A stretch of DNA of 64,000 nucleotides from Stutzerimonas stutzeri (GCF_002890915.1 NZ_POUT01000001.1:310001-374000); one strand, 5' to 3'. Shown: positions 28,975 to 38,074, counted from the first letter of the stretch. Notes: generated from the letters alone by a model not told the origin. Numbers and translations: made by a program.

Positions 28975-29400
28975 ATGAAGAAGAGCGCATCCGCCGTCTG
29001 GCAAGGCGGCCTGAAGGACGGCAAGGGCAGCATCAGCACCCAGAGCGGCGCGCTGAAGGACATTCCCTATGGCTTCAATACCCGCTTCGAGGACGTTCCC
29101 GGCAGCAACCCCGAAGAGCTGATCGGCGCGGCCCACGCCGGCTGCTTTTCCATGGCGCTGTCGATGATGCTCGGCCAGGCCGGGCTGACCGCCGAACGCA
29201 TCGAGACCCATGCCGAGGTGACTCTCGACAAGGATGGCGAAGGCTTCAGCATCACCGCCGTCGAGCTGACCCTCAAAGCGAGGGTGCCCGGCGCCAACGA
29301 AGCGCAGTTCCAGCAGATCGCCAACCAGGCGAAGGCCGGCTGCCCGGTATCCAAGGTGCTCAACGCGCAGATCAGCCTGAACGCCACGCTGGACGCCTGA
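28975..29400 (+). CDS. OsmC-family peroxiredoxin
   Basis: A 141-residue thiol peroxidase of the OsmC class, which reduces organic hydroperoxides. The two catalytic cysteines are visible in GAAHAGCFSMALS (about residue 58) and KAGCPVSKVL (about 123), and the length is normal. It lies 50 nt after the DUF2388 gene on the same strand. Confidence 0.93.
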   Translation: MKKSASAVWQGGLKDGKGSISTQSGALKDIPYGFNTRFEDVPGSNPEELIGAAHAGCFSMALSMMLGQAGLTAERIETHAEVTLDKDGEGFSITAVELTLKARVPGANEAQFQQIANQAKAGCPVSKVLNAQISLNATLDA

Positions 29401-29678
29401 CCCGGAAAAGGGCCACAAAAAAGTTCTTCGCATTCATGGGGACAGGCTGCTTGACACCGGACTGGCAAGTTTGGGTGTTGCTGCCATTTGGTTTGGGCTT
29501 GCGCCTTGGTGATCAGGGCGCTTACCGAGTGTGCTGACACTTCTGGTTTCGGCCCCCCGGCCGAGTCACTTGACTCGCTTCGCTCGCCCTTCGGGCCAGC
29601 CTGCGGCTGTTACTCCGCTACGCTCTGTATCTCGTTGCTCGCCGAGAAAGCAATCAAAGAGAAAGCGCGCCCGGCATC

Positions 29679-29803
29679 CGTAATGCTGTTCACTTAACGA
29701 CTCAAGCTGGATGTTGGATCTGTAGGAGCGGGCCACGCCCGCGATTCGCGCGCATGGCGCGCTCCTACAAAGTACTCTCCGTGCTTATCTGAACAGCATT
29801 ACG
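29679..29803. mobile_element. Probable 125-bp insertion (MITE-like) carrying a REP pair
   Basis: Terminal inverted repeats CGTAATGCTGTTCA (29679-29692) and TGAACAGCATTACG (29790-29803) match perfectly over 14 bp. Just outside lie CCCGGCATC (29670-29678) and TCCGGCATC (29804-29812), an imperfect 9-bp direct repeat like a target-site duplication. A REP doublet (29721-29770) is inside. No transposase is present, so movement would depend on an enzyme encoded elsewhere. Confidence 0.6.
29721..29770. repeat. REP-type inverted repeat (GTAGGAGCGGGC family)
   Basis: TGTAGGAGCGGGCCACGCCCGCGA is followed by the inverted arm GCATGGCGCGCTCCTACA. Same family as 191-256. Confidence 0.85.
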
Positions 29804-30365
29804 TCCGGCATCCGGGTCTGGCCGCTGCGCGGTCAGGCTTCCCTCCGTCCTGTGCCGCTCCGAGGCCGTCACGATGGGACGTCCCTACCTCGGCGGCCCC
29901 GTCCTTCGTTCCTCGCTCGGCGTCCATGCCTTGCCTCCCCCTGCGCGAGCCTCCTGACGGGAACGGGGTCCGAGTCGCCTGGAAGATCGTTGCTTTTTGC
30001 TCAATGCACGAACTATCAGGCGACGCCCAACGCCCCTTCAGAAGGGTGAGCGGAATCGTTGCGTAGGGGGTTGAGCGGCATGGACGCCGCGAGAGGCGCG
30101 AAGGGACAGGGACGTCCCTTCGCGGCGTGCCCCTGGAGCGGCGATGGAGCGAACGAACCCGGAGCGAAGCGCAGGGCCGGATGCAGGGGCAAGCGTTTTT
30201 GCTTACTTTTTTCGCGACTGAAAAAAGTGAGTCGCCCAGCAGGGCGAAACCAATCTCTCAAGCAACTCGCTAAACGCCCCATGAAAGCAAAACTTTCATT
30301 CAACATACCCAAACTTGCCAGTCCGGTGTCAATCCTTGCTTCCCCAAGAAAGCGCGATGAACCAC

Positions 30366-30399
30366 AAAAAAAACGCCACCGCGTTTCCGGGGTGGCGTT
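30366..30399 (-). terminator. Intrinsic terminator of the TRAP binding-protein gene
   Basis: Minus-strand stem AACGCCACC/GGTGGCGTT (plus-strand 30372-30380 and 30391-30399) followed by a run of eight T residues. It begins 18 nt after the stop codon of the TRAP substrate-binding gene. Confidence 0.9.
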
Positions 30400-30417
30400 C
30401 GTCATCCGGACCGGTTA

Positions 30418-31524
30418 TCAGCCGCGGATGTTGTAGATGTCCTTCTCGTTCAGTTCGGCGTACTCGTACAGCCGCTTGAGATAGGCACTCTGCTGCTCCC
30501 AGACCTTGGACGCCACCGGATCGGCCTTGGCCGAGGCATCGACCACTTCGGCCGCCACTTCCTTCAGCCGCGCCAGCACTTCATCGGGCAGCCGGCGTAC
30601 CTCGACACCCTGCTCGCGCAGCTGCTCCAGCGCCTCCATGTTCTTGGCGTTGTAGTCGTCGAGCATGTCGCCGTTGACGTCGCGGGCCGCGGCGCGAACG
30701 ATGGCCTTGAGGTCATCGGGCAGGGTTTCCCAGGCCTTGAGGTTGACGTCCAGCTCGAAGGTGACGTTCGGCTCCTGCCAGCCCGGGGTGTAGTAGTACT
30801 TGGATGCCTTGTGCAGTCCCAGGGCCAGGTCGTTGTACGGCCCGATCCACTCGGTGGCGTCGATGGCGCCGGTCTGCAGGGCGGTAAAGATCTCGCCGGC
30901 CGGCATGTTGACCACGGTGCCGCCCATCTTGGTCAGCACCTCACCGCCCAGGCCCGGGGTGCGCATCTTCAGGCCCCGGAAGTCGTCGACCGAGTTGATT
31001 TCCTTGTTGAACCAGCCGGCGGTCTGCACACCGGTAGCGCCGCAGGCCATCGGCAGCACGCCGTAGGGCTTGTAGACCTCTTCCCACAGCTGCATGCCGC
31101 CACCACGGTGCAGCCAGGCATTCATTTCCTGGGCGTTGGGGCCGAACGGCAGGGCGCAGAAGAATTGCGCCGCCGGCACCTTGCCCTTCCAGTAATAGGG
31201 CGCGCCATGGCCCATTTCCGCCGTACCGCGCGAGACCGCATCGAACACTTCGAGCGCCGGAACCAGTTCGCCGGCCGCATAGACCTTGACCTTCAGCCGG
31301 CCGCCACTCATTTCGTTGACCAGACTGGCGAAGCGCTCGGCTCCGACGCCGACGCCCGGGAAGTTCTTCGGCCAGGAGGTGACCATCTTCCAGTTGAACG
31401 TTTGCTGTTCGCTGGCCTGCTTGCTTTCGCCTGCGGCCGACTTCTCGCTCTTGTCGTTGCAGCCGGCCAGCGCGGTAGCGGCCAGGCCTACACCAGCGGC
31501 GGTGAGAATGTCACGACGTTTCAT
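30418..31524 (-). CDS. TRAP transporter substrate-binding protein (DctP type)
   Basis: 368 residues. The N-terminus MKRRDILTAAG has a twin-arginine-like pair and a lipobox ending at Cys22 (LAGC), so it is probably a membrane-anchored periplasmic lipoprotein. The mature part has the pattern of the 2-oxo-acid/lactate TRAP group (TSWPKNFPG, GAPYYWKGK, GWFNKEI, MRTPGLGGEVL, TEWIGPYNDL), which suggests keto- or hydroxy-acid ligands (inference). ATG 31524 is preceded by AAGGAG. It is transcribed away from its permease genes across a shared 292-bp control region. Confidence 0.92.
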   Translation of the reverse strand: MKRRDILTAAGVGLAATALAGCNDKSEKSAAGESKQASEQQTFNWKMVTSWPKNFPGVGVGAERFASLVNEMSGGRLKVKVYAAGELVPALEVFDAVSRGTAEMGHGAPYYWKGKVPAAQFFCALPFGPNAQEMNAWLHRGGGMQLWEEVYKPYGVLPMACGATGVQTAGWFNKEINSVDDFRGLKMRTPGLGGEVLTKMGGTVVNMPAGEIFTALQTGAIDATEWIGPYNDLALGLHKASKYYYTPGWQEPNVTFELDVNLKAWETLPDDLKAIVRAAARDVNGDMLDDYNAKNMEALEQLREQGVEVRRLPDEVLARLKEVAAEVVDASAKADPVASKVWEQQSAYLKRLYEYAELNEKDIYNIRG

Positions 31525-31816
31525 GCGGTACTCCTTGTTGTTTGTTTTTTTATTACGCGACGGCAAGGCTACGCTTTGCCGGGGGTCGATGCACTTTCGT
31601 TCCGAATGAAGCCTGCGGGCGGAAGCGATTGCACAGGCTTGCCGGCGAAACATATCCCGGGATGCGCGTGCATTTCCGGGCTCATGTAACATTAGAAGCT
31701 CCAGCGCCTCAAGCCTAGACCATGCGCTAAAAGTCGTAGGCCGATTGCTGCGACGCGCCAGTGCTGCAAGAATCGCTGTCTCCCGCCAACCTTGCGTCTA
31801 CAAGAAGGACTAATAA

Positions 31817-32362
31817 ATGTCCCAGAGCCCCCCGCCCCTGCTGCGCGTGGCCGGCCTCATCGATGCGCTCAACATGCGCCTCGGCCAGCTGTGTGCCTGG
31901 ATCACCCTGTTTCTCGTCATCGGCACCGCCATCGTGGTGATACTGCGCTACGGCTTCGGCATCGGCGCCATCGCCTTGCAGGAGGCGGTCATGTACGGCC
32001 ACGCCCTGGTGTTCATGGGCGCCGCCGCCTGGACCCTGCAGCGCAACGGCCATGTCCGTGTCGATATCTTCTATCAGAAGTTCAGCCCTCGCCGGCAGGC
32101 GACCATCGACGGCCTCGGGCATCTGCTGTTCCTGATCCCGGTCTGCCTGTTCATCGCGTGGAACAGCTGGGATTACGTGAGCAGCTCCTGGGCCACCCGC
32201 GAAGGCTCCAACGAATCCGGCGGGCTCAAGTTCGTCTTCCTGCAGAAGAGCATCATCCTGCTGCTGGTAGGCAGCCTGGCCCTGCAGGCGCTTTCCGACC
32301 TGATCAAGACCGGCTACCGCCTCGCCGGCCGTCTGCCGGAAGCGGAGGTGAAGCATGGCTGA
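31817..32362 (+). CDS. TRAP transporter small permease (DctQ type)
   Basis: A 181-residue inner-membrane protein with four predicted membrane segments, matching the DctQ family. Its start has AAGGA about 8 nt upstream. It forms the Na+-driven permease with the DctM protein encoded next, whose start overlaps its end by 8 bp. The substrate is captured by the divergently encoded binding protein. The 31525-31816 intergenic region should carry both promoters; I see no clear conserved operator there. Confidence 0.92.
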   Translation: MSQSPPPLLRVAGLIDALNMRLGQLCAWITLFLVIGTAIVVILRYGFGIGAIALQEAVMYGHALVFMGAAAWTLQRNGHVRVDIFYQKFSPRRQATIDGLGHLLFLIPVCLFIAWNSWDYVSSSWATREGSNESGGLKFVFLQKSIILLLVGSLALQALSDLIKTGYRLAGRLPEAEVKHG

Positions 32363-33731
32363 AATGATGGCTATCGCGCTGTTCGTCAGCATCTGCTTCG
32401 CCCTGATGTCGGGCTACCCGGTGGCCTTCACCCTGGGCGGCATGGCGCTGCTGTTCGCCGGCATCGGCGTGGTCACCGGGACCTTCGACGTCGGCTTCCT
32501 GCACGCGCTGCCCAACCGCATCTTCGGCATCATGAACAACCAGACGATGCTGGCGGTGCCGCTGTTCGTCTTCATGGGCGTGATGCTGGAGAAATCCCGG
32601 GTCGCCGAAGACCTGCTGGAATCCATGTCACGGCTGTTCGGCACCCTGCGCGGCGGCCTGGCGATCTCGGTCTGCGTGGTCGGCGCGCTGCTCGCCGCCA
32701 GCACCGGCATCGTCGGCGCCACCGTGGTCACCATGGGCCTGCTGGCGCTGCCGACCATGCTGCGCCGCGGCTACGATCCGGCCATCGCCACCGGCACCCT
32801 GGCCGCCACCGGCACCCTCGGCCAGATCATCCCGCCATCGATCATCCTGGTCCTGCTCGGCGACGTGATGTCCAGCGCCTTCCAGCAGGCGCAGCTGAGA
32901 ATGGGCATCTTCTCGCCGAAGACCGTCTCGGTCGGCGACCTGTTCGTCGGCGCGCTGGTTCCCGGCCTGGTGCTGGTCGGCCTGTACATCCTCTACCTGA
33001 TCGTGATCGCGATTTTCCAGCCGAAAAAACTGCCGGCCCTGCCGCAGGAAGAGCTGGGCCCGATCGAATGGGGCAAGCTGTTCGGCGCACTGATCCCGCC
33101 GCTGGTGCTCATCGCAGCGGTGCTCGGCTCGATTCTCGCCGGCTACGCCACGCCCACCGAGGCCGCGGCCATCGGCGCGCTGGGTGCCACCGTGCTGTCG
33201 ATCGCCAAGCGCCAGCTGAGCTTCACCCAACTCAAGGAGGCGGCCTTCGGGACCACCGAGATCACCTCGATGGTGTTCCTGATCCTCATCGGCGCCTCGC
33301 TGTTCTCCCTGGTATTCCGGGGCTTCGGCGGTGAAATACTGATCGAAGACGCCCTGCATTCGTTGCCTGGCGGGGTGCTCGGCGCCTTCCTGGTGGTGAT
33401 GCTGGTCATCTTCCTGCTCGGCTTCATCCTCGACTTCATCGAGATCATCTTCGTGGTGGTCCCGATCGTCGGCCCGATCCTGCTGGCCATGGGGCTGGAC
33501 CCGATCTGGCTCGGCGTGATGTTCGCCATCAACCTGCAAACCTCCTTCCTCACGCCACCCTTCGGCTTCTCGCTGTTCTACCTGCGCGGCGTGACGCCCC
33601 GCAGCGTACCGACCAGCGTCATGTACAAAGGCGTGCTGCCATTCATCCTGATCCAGATCGGCATGCTGGTGGTCGCGTACATCTGGCCCGACATCGTCAC
33701 CTGGCTGCCGGAGCAGGTATACGGCAAGTAA
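32355..33731 (+). CDS. TRAP transporter large permease (DctM type)
   Basis: A 458-residue integral membrane protein with 12-13 hydrophobic segments. It has family features such as SGYPVAFTLGGMALLFAG near the N-terminus, GQIIPPSIILVLLGD and GFILDFIEIIFVVVPI. It is the channel subunit of the TRAP transporter. It overlaps the small-permease gene by 8 bp, implying coupled translation. Confidence 0.94.
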   Translation: MAEMMAIALFVSICFALMSGYPVAFTLGGMALLFAGIGVVTGTFDVGFLHALPNRIFGIMNNQTMLAVPLFVFMGVMLEKSRVAEDLLESMSRLFGTLRGGLAISVCVVGALLAASTGIVGATVVTMGLLALPTMLRRGYDPAIATGTLAATGTLGQIIPPSIILVLLGDVMSSAFQQAQLRMGIFSPKTVSVGDLFVGALVPGLVLVGLYILYLIVIAIFQPKKLPALPQEELGPIEWGKLFGALIPPLVLIAAVLGSILAGYATPTEAAAIGALGATVLSIAKRQLSFTQLKEAAFGTTEITSMVFLILIGASLFSLVFRGFGGEILIEDALHSLPGGVLGAFLVVMLVIFLLGFILDFIEIIFVVVPIVGPILLAMGLDPIWLGVMFAINLQTSFLTPPFGFSLFYLRGVTPRSVPTSVMYKGVLPFILIQIGMLVVAYIWPDIVTWLPEQVYGK

Positions 33732-33740
33732 CCGCGCACC

Positions 33741-33763
33741 GACGCCCGTCCACGACGGGCGTC
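33741..33763 (+). terminator. Candidate terminator after the TRAP permease genes
   Basis: GACGCCCGTC/GACGGGCGTC, a 10-bp stem with a 3-nt loop, 10 nt after the permease stop. Only a weak T-rich run follows, so termination may be partial. Confidence 0.55.
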
Positions 33764-33823
33764 GTGCTTCCTGCATCGCACATCCCGCTACAATCGGCTC
33801 CCGTCCGCACGTTCACTCGCGCC

Positions 33824-35038
33824 ATGTCCGCCTCTACCCTGCTCGAGCGCTTCCACGCACTGGACCGCTTCCTCGTCGAACACCAGTCGCTCTGGCGCCC
33901 GCGCCCGTTCGTCAGCCACGTGCTGCCCTGGGAAAACGACCATGCGCAACTCGCGGCCTGGCTGCGCCAGCGCTCGCTGGCCGATGCCGAAGCCGCGCAC
34001 ACCCGCCCGGCCATGCTGGCGGCGCCGGCACCGTTCCCGCAGCTGGCCGAGAGCGCCAGCCGCCTGAGCCATATCGAAGCGCTGCCCGCCCATGAACGAG
34101 CGGCCGCCGACAGCCGCCAAAGCGTCGATGTGCCCGGGCGCAAATGGCTGCAGATCCAGGCCTTCGCCGCCCGCCTGCAATTTCACCAGAAGCCCCGTCA
34201 CTGGCTGGACTGGTGCGCCGGCAAGGGGCATCTCGGCCGTCAGCTGGCCCGCGACGGCGCGGCGCTGACCTGTCTGGAATGGGATCGCGCGCTGGTCAAG
34301 GACGGCGCCCGGTTGAGCGCGCGGCTCGGCATCGCCGCCAGCCATCGATGCCAGGACGTGCTCGCCGAAGATGCCGCGCAGTGCGTGCAGGCAGGCCACA
34401 CCCCCGTCGCACTGCATGCCTGCGGCGATCTCCATGTACGGCTGTTGCAGCTGGCCATCGACAAGCAATGCCGGCAACTCGCCGTGGCCCCCTGCTGCTA
34501 CAACCGTACCCGCGCCGCGCGCTACACGCCGCTGTCGCGCGCGGCGAAGGCCTCGTCGCTGGTGCTGTCACGCGACGACCTGGGCCTGCCGCTGAGCGAA
34601 ACCGTCACCGCCGGGGCCCGTGACCGGCGCAACCGCGACCAGTCGATGGCCTGGCGCCTGGGCTTCGATATCCTCCAGCGCCGCCTGCGCGGGCAGGACG
34701 ACTACCTGCCGACGCCCTCGCTGCCCAGCGCCTGGCTGAAGAAAGACTTCGAGCGCTACTGCCGCGACCTGGCCAACCTGAAGCAGCTGCCACCTCCCGG
34801 CAACGAAGACTGGCCACAACTGGAACGCGCCGGCTGGCAGCGCCTGGCCGAAGTGCGCAACCTGGAGCTGCTGCGCGGCCTGTTCCGCCGCCCGCTGGAA
34901 CTCTGGCTGCTGCTCGACCGCGCCCTGCTGCTGGAAGAACACGGCTACCAAGTCCGCCTCGGCAGCTTCTGCCCGAGCGAGCTGACGCCGCGCAACCTGT
35001 TGCTGCTGGCCGAGCGCGGCATTCCGGCAAAAATGTGA
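33824..35038 (+). CDS. SAM-dependent methyltransferase, Methyltransf_32-like
   Basis: 404 residues. The SAM-binding core begins at WLDWCAGKGHLGRQLA (about residue 128). The later motif HACGDLH...VAPCCYNRTRAARYTPLSR is typical of the PF13679 (METTL25/RRNAD1-like) group. The target is not known; a cytoplasmic nucleic-acid or small-molecule role is possible. ATG 33824 (MSASTLLERFHAL) is chosen because the 20 upstream codons look non-coding. Confidence 0.8.
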   Translation: MSASTLLERFHALDRFLVEHQSLWRPRPFVSHVLPWENDHAQLAAWLRQRSLADAEAAHTRPAMLAAPAPFPQLAESASRLSHIEALPAHERAAADSRQSVDVPGRKWLQIQAFAARLQFHQKPRHWLDWCAGKGHLGRQLARDGAALTCLEWDRALVKDGARLSARLGIAASHRCQDVLAEDAAQCVQAGHTPVALHACGDLHVRLLQLAIDKQCRQLAVAPCCYNRTRAARYTPLSRAAKASSLVLSRDDLGLPLSETVTAGARDRRNRDQSMAWRLGFDILQRRLRGQDDYLPTPSLPSAWLKKDFERYCRDLANLKQLPPPGNEDWPQLERAGWQRLAEVRNLELLRGLFRRPLELWLLLDRALLLEEHGYQVRLGSFCPSELTPRNLLLLAERGIPAKM

Positions 35039-35101
35039 AGCGGCCCCAGCAAGCAAGCGCAAGTGCCCGCACGCGCCGGTGCGGAACGGCAGCCCTGTGA
35101 T

Positions 35102-35791
35102 TCACTTCCTGCGGACGTATTTGCGCACATCCTCGGAGGCACCAGTCGTCCATGCATCGACCAAGGGGCGAAGCTGCGACAGCTGGACGCCGCCCTGACC
35201 GTCATCCGCCTTCGAGATCCGTTCGCCGGTTCCGCCGCGCACGGCCGCGTACAGAAGATTCCCCGACTGGCTGTCCATGACGTGCGTTTCTACGGCAACC
35301 GCTGCCTCACGCGGCCTGCCGCCGTCCAGTGCCGCCTTGGCGCCAGTCAGGACCAGGGCAATGGGAATGTATTGGTAGGCCTTGAGCGCTTCGGACTCGG
35401 CCCCGACTGCGGTGATGGCGACACGCATACGGGCGACGCCCGGCCCCGCGCGATCGACCAGCTGAACCTGCTGCCCGATCTTGCTGCGCAACGACTGGTC
35501 AACCGCATTGCGGATCTGCGTCAGCGTTTGCATCGAGACATCGTCGGTCGGCTTGGGATCGGGATAGAACACGACCGGATCGAGCCACACCGCATCGTAC
35601 CTGGCAGGCGTGAACGCCGGATTCACGTACACTTGACGGGAGCCGCCATCCGCAGTGGATTCCTGCTTCAGCTGCGAGTAGTCCGGCAGGAAGCCCGACC
35701 CCGTGGAAGGCGTCGATGTCGAACAGGCCGACGCCAGAAGCGTCGCCGACAGACAAAGCAGAGCCGTATGCAGTGTTTTTTTGGTATTCAT
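35102..35791 (-). CDS. DUF3313-family lipoprotein
   Basis: 229 residues. The signal sequence ends in SAC at about residue 23, consistent with a lipoprotein although the -3 position is alanine rather than leucine. The DUF3313 core includes SGFLPDYSQL and AWLDP-like PAFTPARYDAVWLDP. The family is found in the outer membrane or periplasm and its function is unknown. An inverted repeat GGCGGGCTT/AAGCCCGCC (35828-35862) lies in its leader. It converges on the methyltransferase gene. Confidence 0.82.
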   Translation of the reverse strand: MNTKKTLHTALLCLSATLLASACSTSTPSTGSGFLPDYSQLKQESTADGGSRQVYVNPAFTPARYDAVWLDPVVFYPDPKPTDDVSMQTLTQIRNAVDQSLRSKIGQQVQLVDRAGPGVARMRVAITAVGAESEALKAYQYIPIALVLTGAKAALDGGRPREAAVAVETHVMDSQSGNLLYAAVRGGTGERISKADDGQGGVQLSQLRPLVDAWTTGASEDVRKYVRRK

Positions 35792-36063
35792 TGTTCTGTT
35801 CCTTGCTAGGAGAGAATCCTGAGATCGGGCGGGCTTTCTAGAAACGAATCGCCAAGCCCGCCATCGGGCCTTTTTGCACAACGTCGAATTCGAACCCCTC
35901 TTTTTTATAGTCCACACCCACGGCCGATACCCGCGCCCGATGCCCGCATCCCAATCGGTTCACGACACGAAGTGGCGGCGGCATCAACGGTCGGTCTTGC
36001 CGTCATGCGCAGCAGCAGCGGGGGGTGGGCGGAAGGCGGCAGCTGAAGCGGTACATCCACCGG
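35792..36063. other. Gene-free stretch upstream of tRNA-Thr
   Basis: The region between the divergent DUF3313 gene and tRNA-Thr (35792-36105) holds the DUF3313 leader with its hairpin (35828-35862), an AT-rich patch near 35900, and the tRNA promoter. I find no convincing gene in it. Confidence 0.6.
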
Positions 36064-36091
36064 TTTACAGGGCTAGGCCAATCGTTATAAT
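36064..36091 (+). promoter_or_regulatory. Sigma-70 promoter of tRNA-Thr
   Basis: TTTACA (36064-36069), a 16-nt spacer, and a consensus TATAAT (36086-36091). A GC-rich discriminator (GGCGCCCC) follows, as expected of a stringently controlled stable-RNA promoter. Confidence 0.8.
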
Positions 36092-36105
36092 GGCGCCCCT
36101 CTTAT

Positions 36106-36181
<76 letters not shown>

Positions 36182-36192
36182 TCCAATACAAA

Positions 36193-36225
36193 CGACAAAG
36201 GCCCGCTCACAGCGGGCCTTTGTCG
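36193..36225. terminator. Bidirectional terminator between tRNA-Thr and the ssu operon
   Basis: GACAAAGGCCCGCT/AGCGGGCCTTTGTC stem with a tiny loop, followed by GTTTTC on the plus strand and preceded by an A-rich run for the minus strand. It can end both the tRNA transcript and the ssu operon. Confidence 0.85.
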
Positions 36226-36249
36226 TTTTCGGCCATATCGAACGCCCGC

Positions 36250-36465
36250 CTAGAGCTTGGCGATCGAGACCTCGGTGGATTTGACGAAGGCAATCACTTC
36301 GCTGCCGACGCCCAGTTCCAGCTCTTTCACCGAGCGTGTGGTGATCACCGACGTGACGATGCCGGCGGCGGTCTGCACGTCGATTTCCGACAACACGTCG
36401 CCGATGACGATGCCCTCGATGGTGCCCTTGAACTGGTTGCGCACGTTGATGGCTTTGATGGTCAT
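36250..36465 (-). CDS. ssuF: Molbindin-type TOBE protein SsuF
   Basis: A 71-residue single-domain Mop/TOBE protein (MTIKAINVRNQFKGTIEGI...GVGSEVIAFVKSTEV). As the last gene after ssuB it matches ssuF of the Pseudomonas putida ssuEADCBF operon, which is reported to be needed for sulfonate and sulfate-ester use. Molybdate-like oxyanion binding is inferred from the fold. AGGAG-like sequence lies just upstream of the ATG. Confidence 0.9.
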   Translation of the reverse strand: MTIKAINVRNQFKGTIEGIVIGDVLSEIDVQTAAGIVTSVITTRSVKELELGVGSEVIAFVKSTEVSIAKL

Positions 36466-36497
36466 GGTATTTCTCCTAGGGTCGAAATTAGCTGCTT

Positions 36498-37298
36498 TTA
36501 AAGCGCCCAACGCAACTGCGTGGGCAACGGTGATACGGGATCCGCTTGTGCCGGCAACGCCGGGCGTTGCAGGACGCGGTCGAGCACTTCGGCCTCCAGC
36601 GCGGCCAGCTGCGCCGAGCCGCGGTGCCGCGGGCGGGCCAGCTCGGTCGGCAGGTCGAGGCCGATGCGGCCGTCCTCGATGAGGATCACCCGGTCGGCCA
36701 CCGCCACCGCCTCGGCCACGTCGTGGGTCACCAGCAGCACGGTGAAGCCATGCTGCTGCCAGAGCCGCTCGATCAGTTGCTGCATCTCGATGCGGGTCAG
36801 CGCATCCAGCGCGCCGAGCGGTTCGTCGAGCAGCAACAGGCGCGGCTGGTGGATCAGCGCGCGGGCCAGCGCCACGCGCTGTTTCTGCCCGCCGGACAAG
36901 GCCGCCGGCCATTCGTTGGCGCGGTCGGCCAGGCCGACCGCGGCCAACGCCTCGCGCGCCTTGGGCCGCCAGTCGCCGGCAAGGCCCAGGCCGACGTTGT
37001 CGATCACCCGCTTCCAAGGCAGCAGGCGGGCGTCCTGGAACATCAGCCGGGTGTCGTCGCGGGCGGCGGGCAGCGGAGCGTTGCCGGCCAGCAAGGCGCC
37101 CCGGCTCGGCTGGTCGAGGCCGGCCAGCAAGCGCAGCAGGGTGCTCTTGCCGCAGCCGCTGCGGCCGACCACGGCGACGAACTGGCCGGCCGGGATGTGC
37201 AGGTCGATGCCCCGGAGCACTTCGCGCTCGCCGAAGGCCTTGCCGATGCCTTCGATGTTCAGCGGGATGCCCTGGCGAATGCTGTGCAGCGCGGTCAT
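36498..37298 (-). CDS. ssuB: Aliphatic sulfonate ABC transporter ATPase
   Basis: A 266-residue ABC ATPase. Walker A is [11 protein letters not shown] (about 45-55), the signature is [16 protein letters not shown], Walker B is [12 protein letters not shown], and the H-loop is VTHDVAEA. It powers import of alkanesulfonates with SsuC and SsuA. The ATG at 37298 overlaps the ssuC stop by 4 bp (ATGA type). Confidence 0.93.
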   Translation of the reverse strand: MTALHSIRQGIPLNIEGIGKAFGEREVLRGIDLHIPAGQFVAVVGRSGCGKSTLLRLLAGLDQPSRGALLAGNAPLPAARDDTRLMFQDARLLPWKRVIDNVGLGLAGDWRPKAREALAAVGLADRANEWPAALSGGQKQRVALARALIHQPRLLLLDEPLGALDALTRIEMQQLIERLWQQHGFTVLLVTHDVAEAVAVADRVILIEDGRIGLDLPTELARPRHRGSAQLAALEAEVLDRVLQRPALPAQADPVSPLPTQLRWAL

Positions 37299-38074
37299 TG
37301 CGCACCTCCCCGGATCTGGTAGGCAGGGTGCCAGCGCAGCCAGACACGCTCCAGTCCGCGGGCGGCGACGTCGGCCAGCTTGCCGAGCACGGCGTAGAGC
37401 AGGATCGCCAGCACCACGACGTCGGTCTGCAGGAACTCGCGGGCGTTCATCGCCAGGTAGCCGATGCCGGAGCTGGCGGAAATGGTCTCGGCGACGATCA
37501 GCGTCAGCCACATGAAGCCGAGGGCGAAGCGCACGCCGACCAGGATCGACGGCAGCGCGCCGGGCAGGATCACCTGGCGGAACAGGGCGAAGCCGGACAA
37601 GCCGTAACTGCGCGCCATCTCCACCAGCGCCGGGTCGACGTTGCGGATGCCGTGATAGGTGTTCAGGTAGATCGGGAACAGCGTGCCGAGGGCGACCAGG
37701 AAGACCTTCGCGCTCTCGTCGATGCCGAACCAGAGGATCACCAGCGGGATCAGCGCCAGGTGCGGCACGTTGCGGATCATCTGCACCGAACTGTCGAGCA
37801 AGCGCTCGCCCCATGTCGACAGGCCGGTGATGAAGCCCAGCAACAGGCCGAGGCCACCGCCGATGGCGAAGCCAACGCCGGCGCGCCAGCCGCTGATGGC
37901 CAGGTGCGTCCAGATCTCGCCGCTGGCCAGCAATTCCCAGCCGGCACCGAGCACGGCGCTGGGCGCCGGCAGGATACGCGTGGACAGCAGCCCGAAGACC
38001 ACCGCCCCCTGCCAGGCCGCCAGCAGCGTGGCGGGCAGTGCCCAGGGCGCCAGGTGTTTGATGGTGATGTGCAT
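37295..38074 (-). CDS. ssuC: Aliphatic sulfonate ABC transporter permease
   Basis: A 259-residue inner-membrane permease with about six membrane segments. The EAA loop is visible around [29 protein letters not shown]. The ATG at 38074 is preferred to the upstream start at 38092 because it has an AAGG ahead and opens [19 protein letters not shown] 271-nt gap containing an inverted repeat separates it from ssuD, unlike the tight spacing elsewhere in the operon. Confidence 0.93.
   Translation of the reverse strand: MHITIKHLAPWALPATLLAAWQGAVVFGLLSTRILPAPSAVLGAGWELLASGEIWTHLAISGWRAGVGFAIGGGLGLLLGFITGLSTWGERLLDSSVQMIRNVPHLALIPLVILWFGIDESAKVFLVALGTLFPIYLNTYHGIRNVDPALVEMARSYGLSGFALFRQVILPGALPSILVGVRFALGFMWLTLIVAETISASSGIGYLAMNAREFLQTDVVVLAILLYAVLGKLADVAARGLERVWLRWHPAYQIRGGAQ

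Larger units (their letters stand above)
29451..30332. repeat. Noncoding 0.88-kb element bounded by perfect 26-bp inverted repeats
   Basis: Positions 29451-29476 (TTGACACCGG...AAGTTTGGGT) are an exact reverse complement of 30307-30332. Just inside is a second, imperfect inverted pair: GGCCGAGTCACT at 29559-29570 against AGTGAGTCGCCC at 30226-30237 (10 of 12). The interior has many small hairpins, including ACTTTTTTC/GAAAAAAGT (30205-30228) and ATGAAAG/CTTTCAT (30281-30299). Open frames inside show no protein-like composition. Together with the flanks 29401-30417 it is the largest gene-free stretch in the window. From memory, similar sequences recur between genes in many Pseudomonas genomes. 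Confidence 0.8.

Noticed and set aside
30205..30228. Rho-independent terminator within the element
   Set aside because: The 9-bp stem is A/T-only and has no following T-tract; no gene ends close to it, so it is kept as part of the element structure only.
30016..30436. Apparent short proteins inside the noncoding element, both strands
   Set aside because: They are typical of spurious ORFs in the repeat region: biased composition, no ribosome-binding context and no domain.
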